From Streptomyces mutabilis (lineage in GTDB: Bacteria > Actinomycetota > Actinomycetes > Streptomycetales > Streptomycetaceae), in contig NZ_BMTT01000009.1 of assembly GCF_014649815.1 (NCBI RefSeq), positions 1-64,000 on the forward strand: a stretch of 64,000 nt of DNA, written 5' to 3'. Below are positions 56,467 to 64,000 of the stretch, piece after piece. The notes under the pieces are model-generated. The model was not told the DNA's origin. It saw only the letters and a list, made by a program, of their open reading frames with translations, and ran no database searches. Both the position numbers and the translations under genes were made by a program. How positions within the stretch are numbered: the stretch's first letter is position 1; each line of letters starts with the position of its first letter.

Positions 56467-58824
56467 CTACTCGTTCGCGATCTCCTCGACCACGGTCGCC
56501 CCCAGCTCCCGTACCAGCAGCTCCTTGCCGGAGAGGGCCGACTCGTCCAGGTCCGGGTCGTCGTCCTCGGGGATGTCGTCCTCGGGGGAGACCGGACGCG
56601 GCTCGGGCGCCGGAGGTCTGGGCGCGGGAGCGGGGGCGGCGGCCGGAGCGGACGCGGGCGTCGGCGCGGCGGGCGCCGACGGCGCGGGCGCCGGGGGCTG
56701 GGCGTCGGGCGTGGGCGCCGACGGGCGCTGCGCGGGCGCGCCGCCACCGAAGCCGCCACCGCCTCCGCCTGAGGCGGGCCCGAAGCCGCCGGGTCCGCCG
56801 TACCCACCGGAGGGGCCGGACGGAGGGGGAGGTGCCGAGCCACCGGACGGATCGACGACCGCGTCGACCTTCCACTGCACGTTGAACTGCTCCGCCAGGG
56901 CCTGCCGCAGCACGTCCTCGCTCCCGCTGCTCAGGAAGTTGTCGCGCGCCCCGGCGTTGACGAAACCGATCTGCAGGGTGGTGCCGTCGAAGCCGGTCAC
57001 CTGGGCGTTCTGGCTGAGCAGGATCCAGGTGAACCGGCGGCGGTTCTTCACCGCCTCCAGGATGTTGGGCCAGATCTGGCGGGGGTCGACTCCGGAGCCC
57101 GGCGGCGGGGAGGCGGGGGCGGCGACGGTCGGCGCGGGTGCCGGGGCCGCGGCCGGAGGCGCGGCCGGGCCGGGGGCGGGGGCGGCCGGTGTCCGGGACT
57201 GCCCACCGCCCGCGGGAGCCGCGGTGGGCCACCCGCCGGGGCGCCGCCCGCCACCCGCGGGCGCCGCGGTGGGCCAGGCACCGGGCGCGGGCGTCGAGGC
57301 GGGCGCCGCGGGAGGAGCGGCGTCAGGCGCGGGAGGAGCGGCGTCAGGCGCGGGAGGAACGGCGTCAGGCGCGGGAGCGGCGGGAGGCCGGCCACCGCCG
57401 ACCGGGCCGCCGCCGTCACCGTCACCGTCACCGTGAGAGTTACCGGCACCGGCGGCCGGCTCCGGGGCGGGACCCCTCCGGCCGGCCTCCGCCGGGGCGC
57501 CACCACCACCGGCCCCGGGCGCCCGCACGGCGGCCCGGGCAGCGGCGGGCCCACCGCCCGGCGGGACCGGAGCGGCGGGAGCGGCGGCAGCGGCAGCGGT
57601 ACCGGCATGCGCCTCAGGTCCGGGCACGTACCCCATGGCGGGCGCGCCGGTCCCCGCCGAGAACTGGACGCCGCGCTCAATGCGGTCCAGCCGCGCCATT
57701 ACCGAACGCTCGTCGCCGTACGCGGCGGGCAGCAGCACGCGCGCGCAGATCAGTTCCAGCTGGAGGCGGGGCGAGTGGGCACCCCGCATCTCGGTGAGCC
57801 CCTCGTTGACGATGTCGGCGGCACGGCTCAGCTCGGCGGCACCGAAGGACCGCGCCTGGGCCTGCATGCGCTCGACGACGTCGGCGGGGGCGTCGATGAG
57901 CCCCTTCTCCGCGGCGTCGGGCACGGCGGCGAGGATCACCAGGTCACGCAGGCGCTCCAGCAGGTCGGTGACGAAGCGCCGTGGGTCGTTGCCGCTCTCG
58001 ATCACCCGGTCCACGACCTCGAAGGCGGCCGAGCCGTCCCCTGTGACGAACGCCTCGACGACGGAGTCGAGCAGCGAGCCGTCCGTGTAGCCGAGCAGGG
58101 CCGTGGTCATGTCGTACGTCACACCGTCGGCACCGGCACCCGCTAGCAGCTGGTCCATGACGGACATGGAGTCCCGGACGGACCCCGCACCTGCCCGCAC
58201 CACCAGGGGCAGCACGCCGTCCTCGATCGCGATCCCCTCCCTGCCGCAGACCTCGGCGAGGTAGTCGCGCAGGGTGCCGGGCGGCACGAGGCGGAAGGGG
58301 TAGTGGTGGGTCCGGGACCGGATGGTGCCGATGACCTTCTCGGGCTCGGTGGTCGCGAAGATGAACTTGAGGTGCTCCGGCGGCTCCTCGACGACCTTCA
58401 GCAGCGCGTTGAAGCCCTGCGGCGAGACCATGTGGGCCTCGTCGATGATGTAGATCTTGTACCGGCTGGAGGCGGGCCCGAAGAACGCCTTCTCGCGCAG
58501 GTCACGGGCGTCGTCCACGCCTCCGTGGGAGGCGGCGTCGATCTCGATGACGTCGATGGAACCCGGCCCGTTCCTCGCCAGGTCACGGCAGGACTGGCAC
58601 TCGCCGCACGGGGTGGGAGTGGGGCCCTGCTCGCAGTTCAGGCAGCGCGCCAGGATGCGGGCGCTGGTCGTCTTGCCGCAGCCGCGCGGACCGCTGAACA
58701 GGTACGCGTGATTGACCCGGTTGTTCCGCAGCGCCTGCTGCAACGGGTCGGTGACATGCCCCTGACCGATGACCTCGGCGAAGGACTCCGGGCGGTAACG
58801 GCGGTAGAGCGCGAGAGACGACAC
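56467..58824 (-). CDS. dnaX: DNA polymerase III subunit gamma/tau
   Basis: A 785-residue clamp-loader subunit. The AAA+ core at about 1-370 begins SSLALYRRYRPESFAEVIGQ, with Walker A GPRGCGKTTSA, a four-Cys zinc site CLNCEQG..CGECQSC, DEAH and an SRC-like IRSRTH. The C-terminal half is Pro/Ala/Gly-rich, separated from a tau-like domain with LLSQNAQVTGFDGTTLQIGFVN. GTG 58824 starts the protein directly at the conserved SSLALYRRY. TATAAC lies 9 bp upstream and no ribosome-binding site is seen, so the mRNA may be leaderless. SRP RNA follows upstream. Confidence 0.95.
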   Translation of the reverse strand: MSSLALYRRYRPESFAEVIGQGHVTDPLQQALRNNRVNHAYLFSGPRGCGKTTSARILARCLNCEQGPTPTPCGECQSCRDLARNGPGSIDVIEIDAASHGGVDDARDLREKAFFGPASSRYKIYIIDEAHMVSPQGFNALLKVVEEPPEHLKFIFATTEPEKVIGTIRSRTHHYPFRLVPPGTLRDYLAEVCGREGIAIEDGVLPLVVRAGAGSVRDSMSVMDQLLAGAGADGVTYDMTTALLGYTDGSLLDSVVEAFVTGDGSAAFEVVDRVIESGNDPRRFVTDLLERLRDLVILAAVPDAAEKGLIDAPADVVERMQAQARSFGAAELSRAADIVNEGLTEMRGAHSPRLQLELICARVLLPAAYGDERSVMARLDRIERGVQFSAGTGAPAMGYVPGPEAHAGTAAAAAAPAAPVPPGGGPAAARAAVRAPGAGGGGAPAEAGRRGPAPEPAAGAGNSHGDGDGDGGGPVGGGRPPAAPAPDAVPPAPDAAPPAPDAAPPAAPASTPAPGAWPTAAPAGGGRRPGGWPTAAPAGGGQSRTPAAPAPGPAAPPAAAPAPAPTVAAPASPPPGSGVDPRQIWPNILEAVKNRRRFTWILLSQNAQVTGFDGTTLQIGFVNAGARDNFLSSGSEDVLRQALAEQFNVQWKVDAVVDPSGGSAPPPPSGPSGGYGGPGGFGPASGGGGGGFGGGAPAQRPSAPTPDAQPPAPAPSAPAAPTPASAPAAAPAPAPRPPAPEPRPVSPEDDIPEDDDPDLDESALSGKELLVRELGATVVEEIANE
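57311..57373 (-). repeat. Three 21-bp in-frame repeats in dnaX
   Basis: GGAGGAGCGGCGTCAGGCGC-type units repeat three times (57311, 57332, 57353), the third with one base change. They encode a (P)PAPDA-type Pro/Ala linker in DnaX. Copy number is a likely strain marker. Confidence 0.9.
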
Positions 58825-58896
58825 GCATACGAGGTTATAGGCGCCCACCGACAACCGGCCCCGCCCGCGGACCCCGACCGCTCCCGCCCCGTGAAC

Positions 58897-58982
58897 GCAA
58901 GCGCCCCCCACGCACCCGCCAGAGCCGACCTACCCTTGCTGCCTTCCGGCCCTGGGGGAGTTCAGTCAGATAGCGCCGCGTG
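58897..58982 (-). ncRNA. ffs: Small SRP RNA (4.5S)
   Basis: The minus strand carries the universal SRP RNA apical loop sequence GGCCGGAAGGCAGCAAGGG (about 58932-58951). The flanks CTGAACTCCCCCAG and TCGGCTCTGGCGGG, then GCGGCGC and GGGGGGCGC, can pair into a long hairpin. It binds Ffh and targets membrane proteins. The position next to dnaX and tRNA-Ser is known in actinobacteria. Boundaries are approximate. Confidence 0.93.
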
Positions 58983-59065
58983 AGGGGCTGAGCCACACGT
59001 TACCCGATCCGGGGGCCGGAGAACGAGTTCGCGAGCACTCTCCGACGTCATGTAATGTTCTCTGC

Positions 59066-59153
59066 GGAGGATTCGCCTAGAGGCCTAGGGCGCACGCTTG
59101 GAAAGCGTGTTGGGGGCAACCCCTCACGAGTTCGAATCTCGTATCCTCCGCCA
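59066..59153 (+). tRNA. tRNA-Ser (GGA)
   Basis: A class II tRNA with a long variable arm (TTGGGGGCAACCCCTC) and anticodon loop TTGGAAA between CACGC and GCGTG. The acceptor GGAGGAT pairs with ATCCTCC, and CCA is encoded (59151-59153), unlike the other tRNAs here. Confidence 0.95.
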
Positions 59154-59172
59154 GTGCCTCACCGGGCACGAA

Positions 59173-59210
59173 GTCGAAGGGCCCCACCGCTTGCGGTGGG
59201 GCCCTTCGAC
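59173..59210 (+). terminator. Strong terminator after tRNA-Ser
   Basis: A perfect 18-bp stem (GTCGAAGGGCCCCACCGC with its complement) and a very small loop, 20 bp past tRNA-Ser. It also lies beyond the decayed LysR gene's 3' end. Confidence 0.88.
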
Positions 59211-59299
59211 GTGTGTGGTGCCGGCGCCCGCGCATCTCGGGCGACCTCTCCTCGGTGGCACCCGCGCGGCACAGTGGTCCCGGCGGCGTCGGCGGTCCG

Positions 59300-60216
59300 G
59301 TCGGCGTCGGCGACAGCCACAGGGAATTGACGGGAAGGGAAGGGAGTCGGACCGGAATTCCTCGCCCAGGAAGGTGAGCAGGGCCTGCTCCGCCGGGCCC
59401 GCGCGCCCTGGCGGAGCACGGCGATGACGGGCTGGGACACGGCCGGGAAGACCGGGCGGACGAGGTGCCGGTGGTCATGGGGCACCACCGAGGCGGGCAC
59501 CAGCGCCGCCCCCAGTCCGTGGGCGGCCCAGCGCACGGCCGTCGCCGTCTGGGAGACGCGGGCGGCCGTGACGGGCGCCGGGTCGATGTCGCGCAGCACG
59601 TTCAGCAGTACGCCGTCCAGGACGCTGTCGCGGTCGACCGCACCCACGGTTCCCCCTTCAGCGTGCTCAGCTCGACCCGGTCCGCGGCGAGCTGCGGGTG
59701 TCCGGCGCCCAGCACCGCGACGAACTCCTCGTCGCCGAGGTGGTGGGCGTCGGCGGGGCTCCGCTCGCACGCCGCCATCAGGGCGAGGTCCAGAACGCCC
59801 CGGCGGCACAGGCGCTCCAGCTCTGCGGAGTTCGGTTCCTCGAAGACGGTGACCTCAAGACGCGGGAAGCGGCGGCGCAGGGCGCCCAGCGCACCCGGCA
59901 GCTGCCCCGTGCCCAGGCCCAGCTGTGCGGAGACCACCAGCTAGCCCACCAGTTCCTCGGCCCCGGCCCGTGCCGTGGCCCGCGTCCGCCGGGCCGCGCT
60001 CACCGCGGCCTCGGCGTCCCGCAGGAACGCCCGGCCGACGGCGGTGGGCACCAGCCCGGTCGGCGTGCGGGCGAACAGCTCCACGCCCAGCTCCCGCTCC
60101 AGGCCGTGCATCTGCTGGGACACCGAGGGCTGGGCGACGCGCAGCGCCTCCGCCGCGGCGGTCACCGAACCCTTCTCGGCCACGGCCAGGGCGTACTCGA
60201 ACTGACGAAGGCTCAT
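59300..60216 (-). pseudogene. LysR-family regulator pseudogene
   Basis: The start is intact: ATG 60216, MSLRQFEYALAVAEKGSV, AQPSVSQQMHGLERELG. An in-frame TAG at 59941-59943 follows GAEELVG, after which the same frame continues with the effector domain (VSAQLGLGTGQLPGALGALRR). Near 59645 a frameshift moves the match to DRDSVLDGVLLNVLRDID; a further shift near 59400 gives ALLTFLGEEFRSDSLP. At least three lesions mean it is not functional. It may once have controlled the adjacent MMPL gene. Confidence 0.8.
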
Positions 60217-60379
60217 CGGCTTCCCTCTCCTCTTCCGCGGGCCGTGGCCCGCCCGGTCGTCGTCCCTGGAGGGAAGAAGCCGTTCGCGGCCGCCGTTCAT
60301 CCCGGCCCTCGTGAGGGGCGGGTCGAGGGGGCCGAGGGGGCCGGCCGCACGGGCGCCCCCTCCCCCTCCCCCTCCCCCT

Positions 60380-62620
60380 TCACCGCGCCGTCTCCGTCTC
60401 CGTCTCCGTCTCCGTCTCAAGCCGTACCTTCGGCAGGTGCCGGGCCAGGGGCGACGGGAGCCACCAGGCGCGGTCGCCCAGGAGGTGCATGACCGCGGGG
60501 ACCACCAGGCAGCGGATCAGCGCGGCGTCCAGGAGGATCGCCGTCGCCAGGCCCAGACCGAACTGCTGGAGCATGCGGCTCGGACTGAGGACGAAGGCCG
60601 CGAAGACGACGATCATGATGGCCGCCGCGGCCGTGATGACCCTGCCGGTGGCGGCCAGTCCCTCGCGGACGGCGAGGGCGGAGTCACGGGTGCGTCCCCA
60701 CTCCTCGTGGATGCGGGAGACCAGGAACACCTCGTAGTCCATGGAGAGTCCGAAGACGATCGCGAAGATCATGACCGGGATGAACGCCTCCACCGGGCCG
60801 GGCTGCACCCCGAACCAGCCGTGCTGGAAGACCAGGGTGATCACGCCGAGCGCCGCCAGGATGGACAGGAGGTTGAGGACCGCAGCCTTGACCGGGATCC
60901 ACAGGGAGCGGAAGACCAGGAGGAGCAGGATCGAGGACAGGCCCACGACGATGGTCACGAAGAGCGGGATGCGGGACGACACCGAGTCGGCGAAGTCCTG
61001 CGCGGCGGCCGTCGGACCGCCGATGAGATACGTGGCGCCGGTGCGGTCGGCCAGGCCGGGCAGCACCTCCTCGCGCAGGGTGTGGACCAGGTCGGCGGTG
61101 GGCTCCGCCTGGGGTGCGGTGGCGGGGAAGGCGATGACCGTCGAGACCGCGCCGTCGGAGGACGGGAGCGGCGGGGTCGTCGCCGCGATGCCCGGGGTGT
61201 CCGTGAGCGTGGCGCGCAGGGCAGTCGCCGCCGCCTCGTCGCCCTGGGACACGGCGATCAGGGGGCCGTTGAAGCCGGGGCCGAAGCCCTCGGCCAGCAG
61301 GTCGTAGGCCTTGCGGCTGGTGGACGCCGCCGGGTCGTTGCCCGCGTCGGCGAAGCCCAGCCGCATCCCGGCGGCGGGTGCCGACAGGGCCAGCAGTGCC
61401 ACGGCCGCCGCCAGCAGCGCCGGCAGCGGGCGGCGCTGTACGGCGACGGCGAGGCGGCGCCAGCCCCGGCCCTCCTCGGTGCCCTTCGCCCCGGCCTTCG
61501 CCGCGCGCTTGAGGACGTGGCGCTGGATACGGGCGCCGAACAGGGCGAGCAGGGCCGGCAACAGGGTCAGCGAGGCGGCCATCGTGACCAGTACGGTCAG
61601 CGCCACGGCCAGGGCCACGCCCTGGAGTGCGCCCAGCCCGAGGGCGACCAGGCCCAGCAGGGCGATGATGACGGTGCAGCCGGCGAAGAAGACCGTACGG
61701 CCCGCCGCGTCCAGGGCGGTGCGGGCGGCGGCGTCGCGGTCCGTGCCCCGGACGAGTTCGTGGCGGTAGCGGTAGAAGATCAGCAGCGCGTAGTCGACGC
61801 CCACGCCGAGGCCGACCAGCATCATGATCGGCGGTGTGAAGTCGGCGACCGTGAAGACGTGCGACGCGAGCGCGATCAGGCCCACCGCGCCGCCGACCGC
61901 GAACACCGCCGTGACCAGCGGCAGCGCGGCGGCCACCACCGACCCGAAGAGCAGTACGAGGATGACCAGCGCGGCGAGCATGCCCGCGCCCTCGGCGGCC
62001 CCGCCGCCGCCCTCCTCCGCGCCGCGCACCGCCTCGCCGCCCAACTCGACGGTGAGGCCGTCACCGTCCGCCGACCGCGCCGTGTCGATGATGCGGGCGA
62101 CGTCCGCCTCGGGAACGTCCTCGGCCTTGGCGTCCAGGACGACGGTCGCGTAGGCGATGGTGCCGTCCGCGGAGACGGCTGCGGCGTCGGCGTACGGGCT
62201 GCGGACCTCGGCGACGGACGGCAGTGCGCGCACCCGGTCGAGGGTCCGCTCCACCTCGGCGCGGTCGCCGGTCAGTCCGGCGGGGTCCTGGAGGACGATC
62301 TGCACGCTGTCGCCCGCCTGCGCCGAACCGTGCCGTTCCAGCAGGTCGGCGGCGGCCTGGGAGTCGGTGCCGGGGAGGGTGAAGTCGTTGCGGTAGGCGC
62401 TGCCGGCGGCCTGCGAGCCGACGGTGACGACGGCGACCACGGCCACCCAGAGCAGCAGGGCGCCCCAGCGGTGGCGCCGGGACCAGGAGGCGAGGCGACC
62501 GAAGACAGCCGGGTGGGCCACGCGCCGGGCAGGCGGGGGTGAGGGGCTGAGTCCGGGATCGGGACCGGGGCTGGGATCGGGGCTGTGTGGGTGCATGCCC
62601 GCAGCGTCCGGTTCCGGCAT
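60380..62620 (-). CDS. MMPL/RND-type transporter
   Basis: A 746-residue integral membrane exporter of the MMPL family (RND superfamily). Two halves, each with a periplasmic loop and five-helix bundle; the conserved GVGVDYALLIFYR (TM4) and FGLSMDYEVFLVSRI (TM10) signatures are present. Such proteins move lipids or lipid-like metabolites out of the cell. The C-terminus ends in ETETETETAR, coded by a GAGACG hexamer run (60392-60418). ATG 62620 is uncertain; 62596 is also possible. It lies beside a LysR pseudogene and a two-component system. Confidence 0.9.
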   Translation of the reverse strand: MPEPDAAGMHPHSPDPSPGPDPGLSPSPPPARRVAHPAVFGRLASWSRRHRWGALLLWVAVVAVVTVGSQAAGSAYRNDFTLPGTDSQAAADLLERHGSAQAGDSVQIVLQDPAGLTGDRAEVERTLDRVRALPSVAEVRSPYADAAAVSADGTIAYATVVLDAKAEDVPEADVARIIDTARSADGDGLTVELGGEAVRGAEEGGGGAAEGAGMLAALVILVLLFGSVVAAALPLVTAVFAVGGAVGLIALASHVFTVADFTPPIMMLVGLGVGVDYALLIFYRYRHELVRGTDRDAAARTALDAAGRTVFFAGCTVIIALLGLVALGLGALQGVALAVALTVLVTMAASLTLLPALLALFGARIQRHVLKRAAKAGAKGTEEGRGWRRLAVAVQRRPLPALLAAAVALLALSAPAAGMRLGFADAGNDPAASTSRKAYDLLAEGFGPGFNGPLIAVSQGDEAAATALRATLTDTPGIAATTPPLPSSDGAVSTVIAFPATAPQAEPTADLVHTLREEVLPGLADRTGATYLIGGPTAAAQDFADSVSSRIPLFVTIVVGLSSILLLLVFRSLWIPVKAAVLNLLSILAALGVITLVFQHGWFGVQPGPVEAFIPVMIFAIVFGLSMDYEVFLVSRIHEEWGRTRDSALAVREGLAATGRVITAAAAIMIVVFAAFVLSPSRMLQQFGLGLATAILLDAALIRCLVVPAVMHLLGDRAWWLPSPLARHLPKVRLETETETETETAR

Positions 62621-62654
62621 GCCGCCGGGCGTCGGCCCCGGGAGGACAGTCGCC

Positions 62655-62760
62655 GTACGGCGTGGGTTGCGGGGGCGGAGGCGGTGTACGGCGTGGGTTG
62701 CGGGCCGGACGTGGTGTACGGCGTGCGGCGGGGGGTGAAGGGGGTGTACGGCGTGGGGTG
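62655..62760. repeat. Four imperfect 30-31-bp tandem repeats
   Basis: GTACGGCGTG begins at 62655, 62686, 62716 and 62746, each followed by a G-rich spacer (GGTTGCGGG or similar). It fills most of the gap between the MMPL gene and the response regulator. It is G-rich on the plus strand and may fold or bind protein; no function known. Confidence 0.85.
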
Positions 62761-62783
62761 CGGGGATGAGGGGAGCGGTCGAC

Positions 62784-63452
62784 TCACTCCGTCAGCCAGC
62801 CGGGGCTGACCATCCCCGACTCGTACGCCAGCACGACCAGTTGGGAGCGGTCGCGGACGTCCAGCTTGGTCATGATGCGGCTGACGTGGGTCTTGGCGGT
62901 GGCGGGGCTCAGGACCAGGCGGGCGGCGATCTCGTCGTTGGTGAGGCCGGCCGCGACCAGGCGCATGACCTCGCTCTCCCGGTCCGTGAGGGTGTTCAGC
63001 CGCGGGCCCGGCGCGGGGGCGCGGACCCGGCCGGCGAACTCGGCGATCAGACGCCGGGTGACGGAGGGGCTGATCAGGGCGTCACCGCGGGCGGCGACCC
63101 GGACGGCGTGCACCAGTTCCTCCGGCTCGGTGTCCTTGACCAGGAAGCCGGTGGCGCCGGCGCGCAGGGCGCCGTACACGTAGTCGTCGAGGTCGAAGGT
63201 GGTGAGGATGACGACGCGTACGTCCTTCAGGCGGGCGTCGGCGGCGATGTTCCGGGCCGCCTGGAGGCCGTCGACGCCGGGCATGCGGATGTCCAGCAGG
63301 ACGACGTCGGGGCGCAGTGCGCGGCAGGCGGCCAGGGCCTCGGCGCCGTCGCCCGCCTCGCCGACGACCTCCAGGTCGTCCTCGTCCTCCAGGATCGACC
63401 GGAATCCGGCGCGCACCAGACGCTGGTCGTCGGCCAGCACGATTCTGATCAT
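62784..63452 (-). CDS. NarL-type response regulator
   Basis: A 222-residue regulator. Receiver MIRIVLADDQRLVRAGFR with phosphorylated Asp in VVLLDIRMPGVDG (about 54), and a LuxR-type HTH LTDRESEVMRLVAAGLTNDE. It overlaps the kinase gene by 4 bp (ATGA). It may control the neighbouring MMPL gene. Confidence 0.93.
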   Translation of the reverse strand: MIRIVLADDQRLVRAGFRSILEDEDDLEVVGEAGDGAEALAACRALRPDVVLLDIRMPGVDGLQAARNIAADARLKDVRVVILTTFDLDDYVYGALRAGATGFLVKDTEPEELVHAVRVAARGDALISPSVTRRLIAEFAGRVRAPAPGPRLNTLTDRESEVMRLVAAGLTNDEIAARLVLSPATAKTHVSRIMTKLDVRDRSQLVVLAYESGMVSPGWLTE

Positions 63453-64000
63453 GGGGTGGGGAGTGCTCCCTTCGGACGGGCGGAAGGCTCCGGGGTGTCC
63501 GGGCACGGCAGGGTCGCCCGGACCGTGAAGCCGCCCGCCGGGCCGGGACCTGCGGTGAGCCGGCCTCCGAGGGTGCGGGCGCGCTCGCGCATCCCGGTGA
63601 TGCCGCTGCCGGAGCCGCCGCCCACGGGGGCGGGGCCGCGGCCGTTGTCGGTGACCTCGACGGTGATGTGCCGCGGGCCGCGCTCGGTGCGGACGGTGAC
63701 GGCGGAGGCGTGGGCGTGGCGGGTGACGTTGGTCAGCGACTCCTGCACGATGCGGTACGCGGCGAGGTCCACCTCGGCCGGGAGCGGACGCCCCTCGCCG
63801 TCGGCGCGCACCTCGACGTCGAGGCCGGTCAGCCGGGCCGCCGCCACCAGGTCGCCGAGCCGGTCGAGGCCGGCCGCGGGCGCGGTGGGCGCCGACTCGT
63901 CGGCCTGCCGCAGCACGCCCAGGATCGCCCGCAGCTCGCGCAGGGCTTCCCGGCTGGCGTCCTTGACCGCGCCGAGCGCCTCCTCCGCCCGTCGCGGGCC
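63449..64000 (-). CDS. Sensor histidine kinase (partial)
   Basis: The C-terminal 183 residues of a HisKA_3/DesK-type kinase; the N-terminus lies beyond the window. ASREALRELRAILGVLRQADE belongs to the dimerisation helix. The GHKL ATPase follows with YRIVQESLTNVTRHAHA (N-box), VTDNGRGP and GSGITGMRERA. Partner of the preceding regulator. Confidence 0.93.
   Translation of the reverse strand, partial: GPRRAEEALGAVKDASREALRELRAILGVLRQADESAPTAPAAGLDRLGDLVAAARLTGLDVEVRADGEGRPLPAEVDLAAYRIVQESLTNVTRHAHASAVTVRTERGPRHITVEVTDNGRGPAPVGGGSGSGITGMRERARTLGGRLTAGPGPAGGFTVRATLPCPDTPEPSARPKGALPTP

Overview
The window is high-GC DNA with the gene set of a Streptomyces chromosome core. It carries bldC, an lsr2-type nucleoid protein, an SRP RNA beside dnaX, an NsdA-like sporulation-associated protein, SpoIIE-type phosphatases, a DUF6274 and a DUF3073 protein, a c-di-AMP (ydaO-type) riboswitch in front of an M23 peptidase, and actinobacterial-style pur genes. 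From memory, the order matches the S. coelicolor region around SCO4065 to SCO4122 read in reverse. That synteny is recalled, not searched.

Layout. 0.5-6.9 kb: MarR regulator and divergent MFS exporter, a PAS/SpoIIE phosphatase/ATPase protein, a type II NADH dehydrogenase and a divergent TetR. 7.1-15 kb: an asparagine-synthetase-like protein with a degenerate ATP motif, an NsdA-like TPR protein with a TTA (bldA-type) codon, L-2-hydroxyglutarate oxidase, trmB and a PrsW-type membrane protease. 15-20.2 kb: aldo/keto reductase, riboswitch-controlled M23 peptidase, membrane SpoIIE phosphatase, initiator tRNA, and a reductase-deaminase fusion. 20.3-21.2 kb: a decayed patch with TRIC channel and M20 amidohydrolase remnants. 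21.2-28.5 kb: tRNA-Lys, amino acid permease, DEAD-box helicase with an RGG/RDD tail, lipoprotein, zincin, membrane phosphoesterase, then tRNA-Glu/Asp/Phe with a perfect parS-like palindrome between Asp and Phe. 28.6-37 kb: HrpA helicase between two identical tRNA-Asp genes, DUF6274, bldC, a conserved hypothetical, valine dehydrogenase and DUF3073.

37-59 kb is dominated by purine synthesis: purM-purF, purL-purQ-purS (4-bp overlaps), purC and purD, all on the minus strand in four separate units. Between them lie a META lipoprotein, a mycothiol-dependent isomerase-like protein, a broken Uma2 gene, lsr2, three tRNA-Gly genes, an ABC exporter that precedes a DesK/DesR-like two-component pair, a dimethylformamidase-like protein and an M48-like membrane protein without its zinc motif. 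56.5-64 kb: dnaX, SRP RNA, tRNA-Ser, a LysR pseudogene, an MMPL transporter and a NarL-type two-component system whose kinase runs off the window.

Most of the window is housekeeping and developmental core. I found no insertion sequence, prophage, CRISPR array or obvious new multi-gene defence system. The most unusual items are the isolated parS-like site, the riboswitch, the TTA-bearing developmental gene, the AsnB-like and M48-like proteins that lack catalytic residues, an odd tRNA-Gly, and four gene remnants assembled from frameshifted or deleted pieces, one containing a possible micro-inversion.
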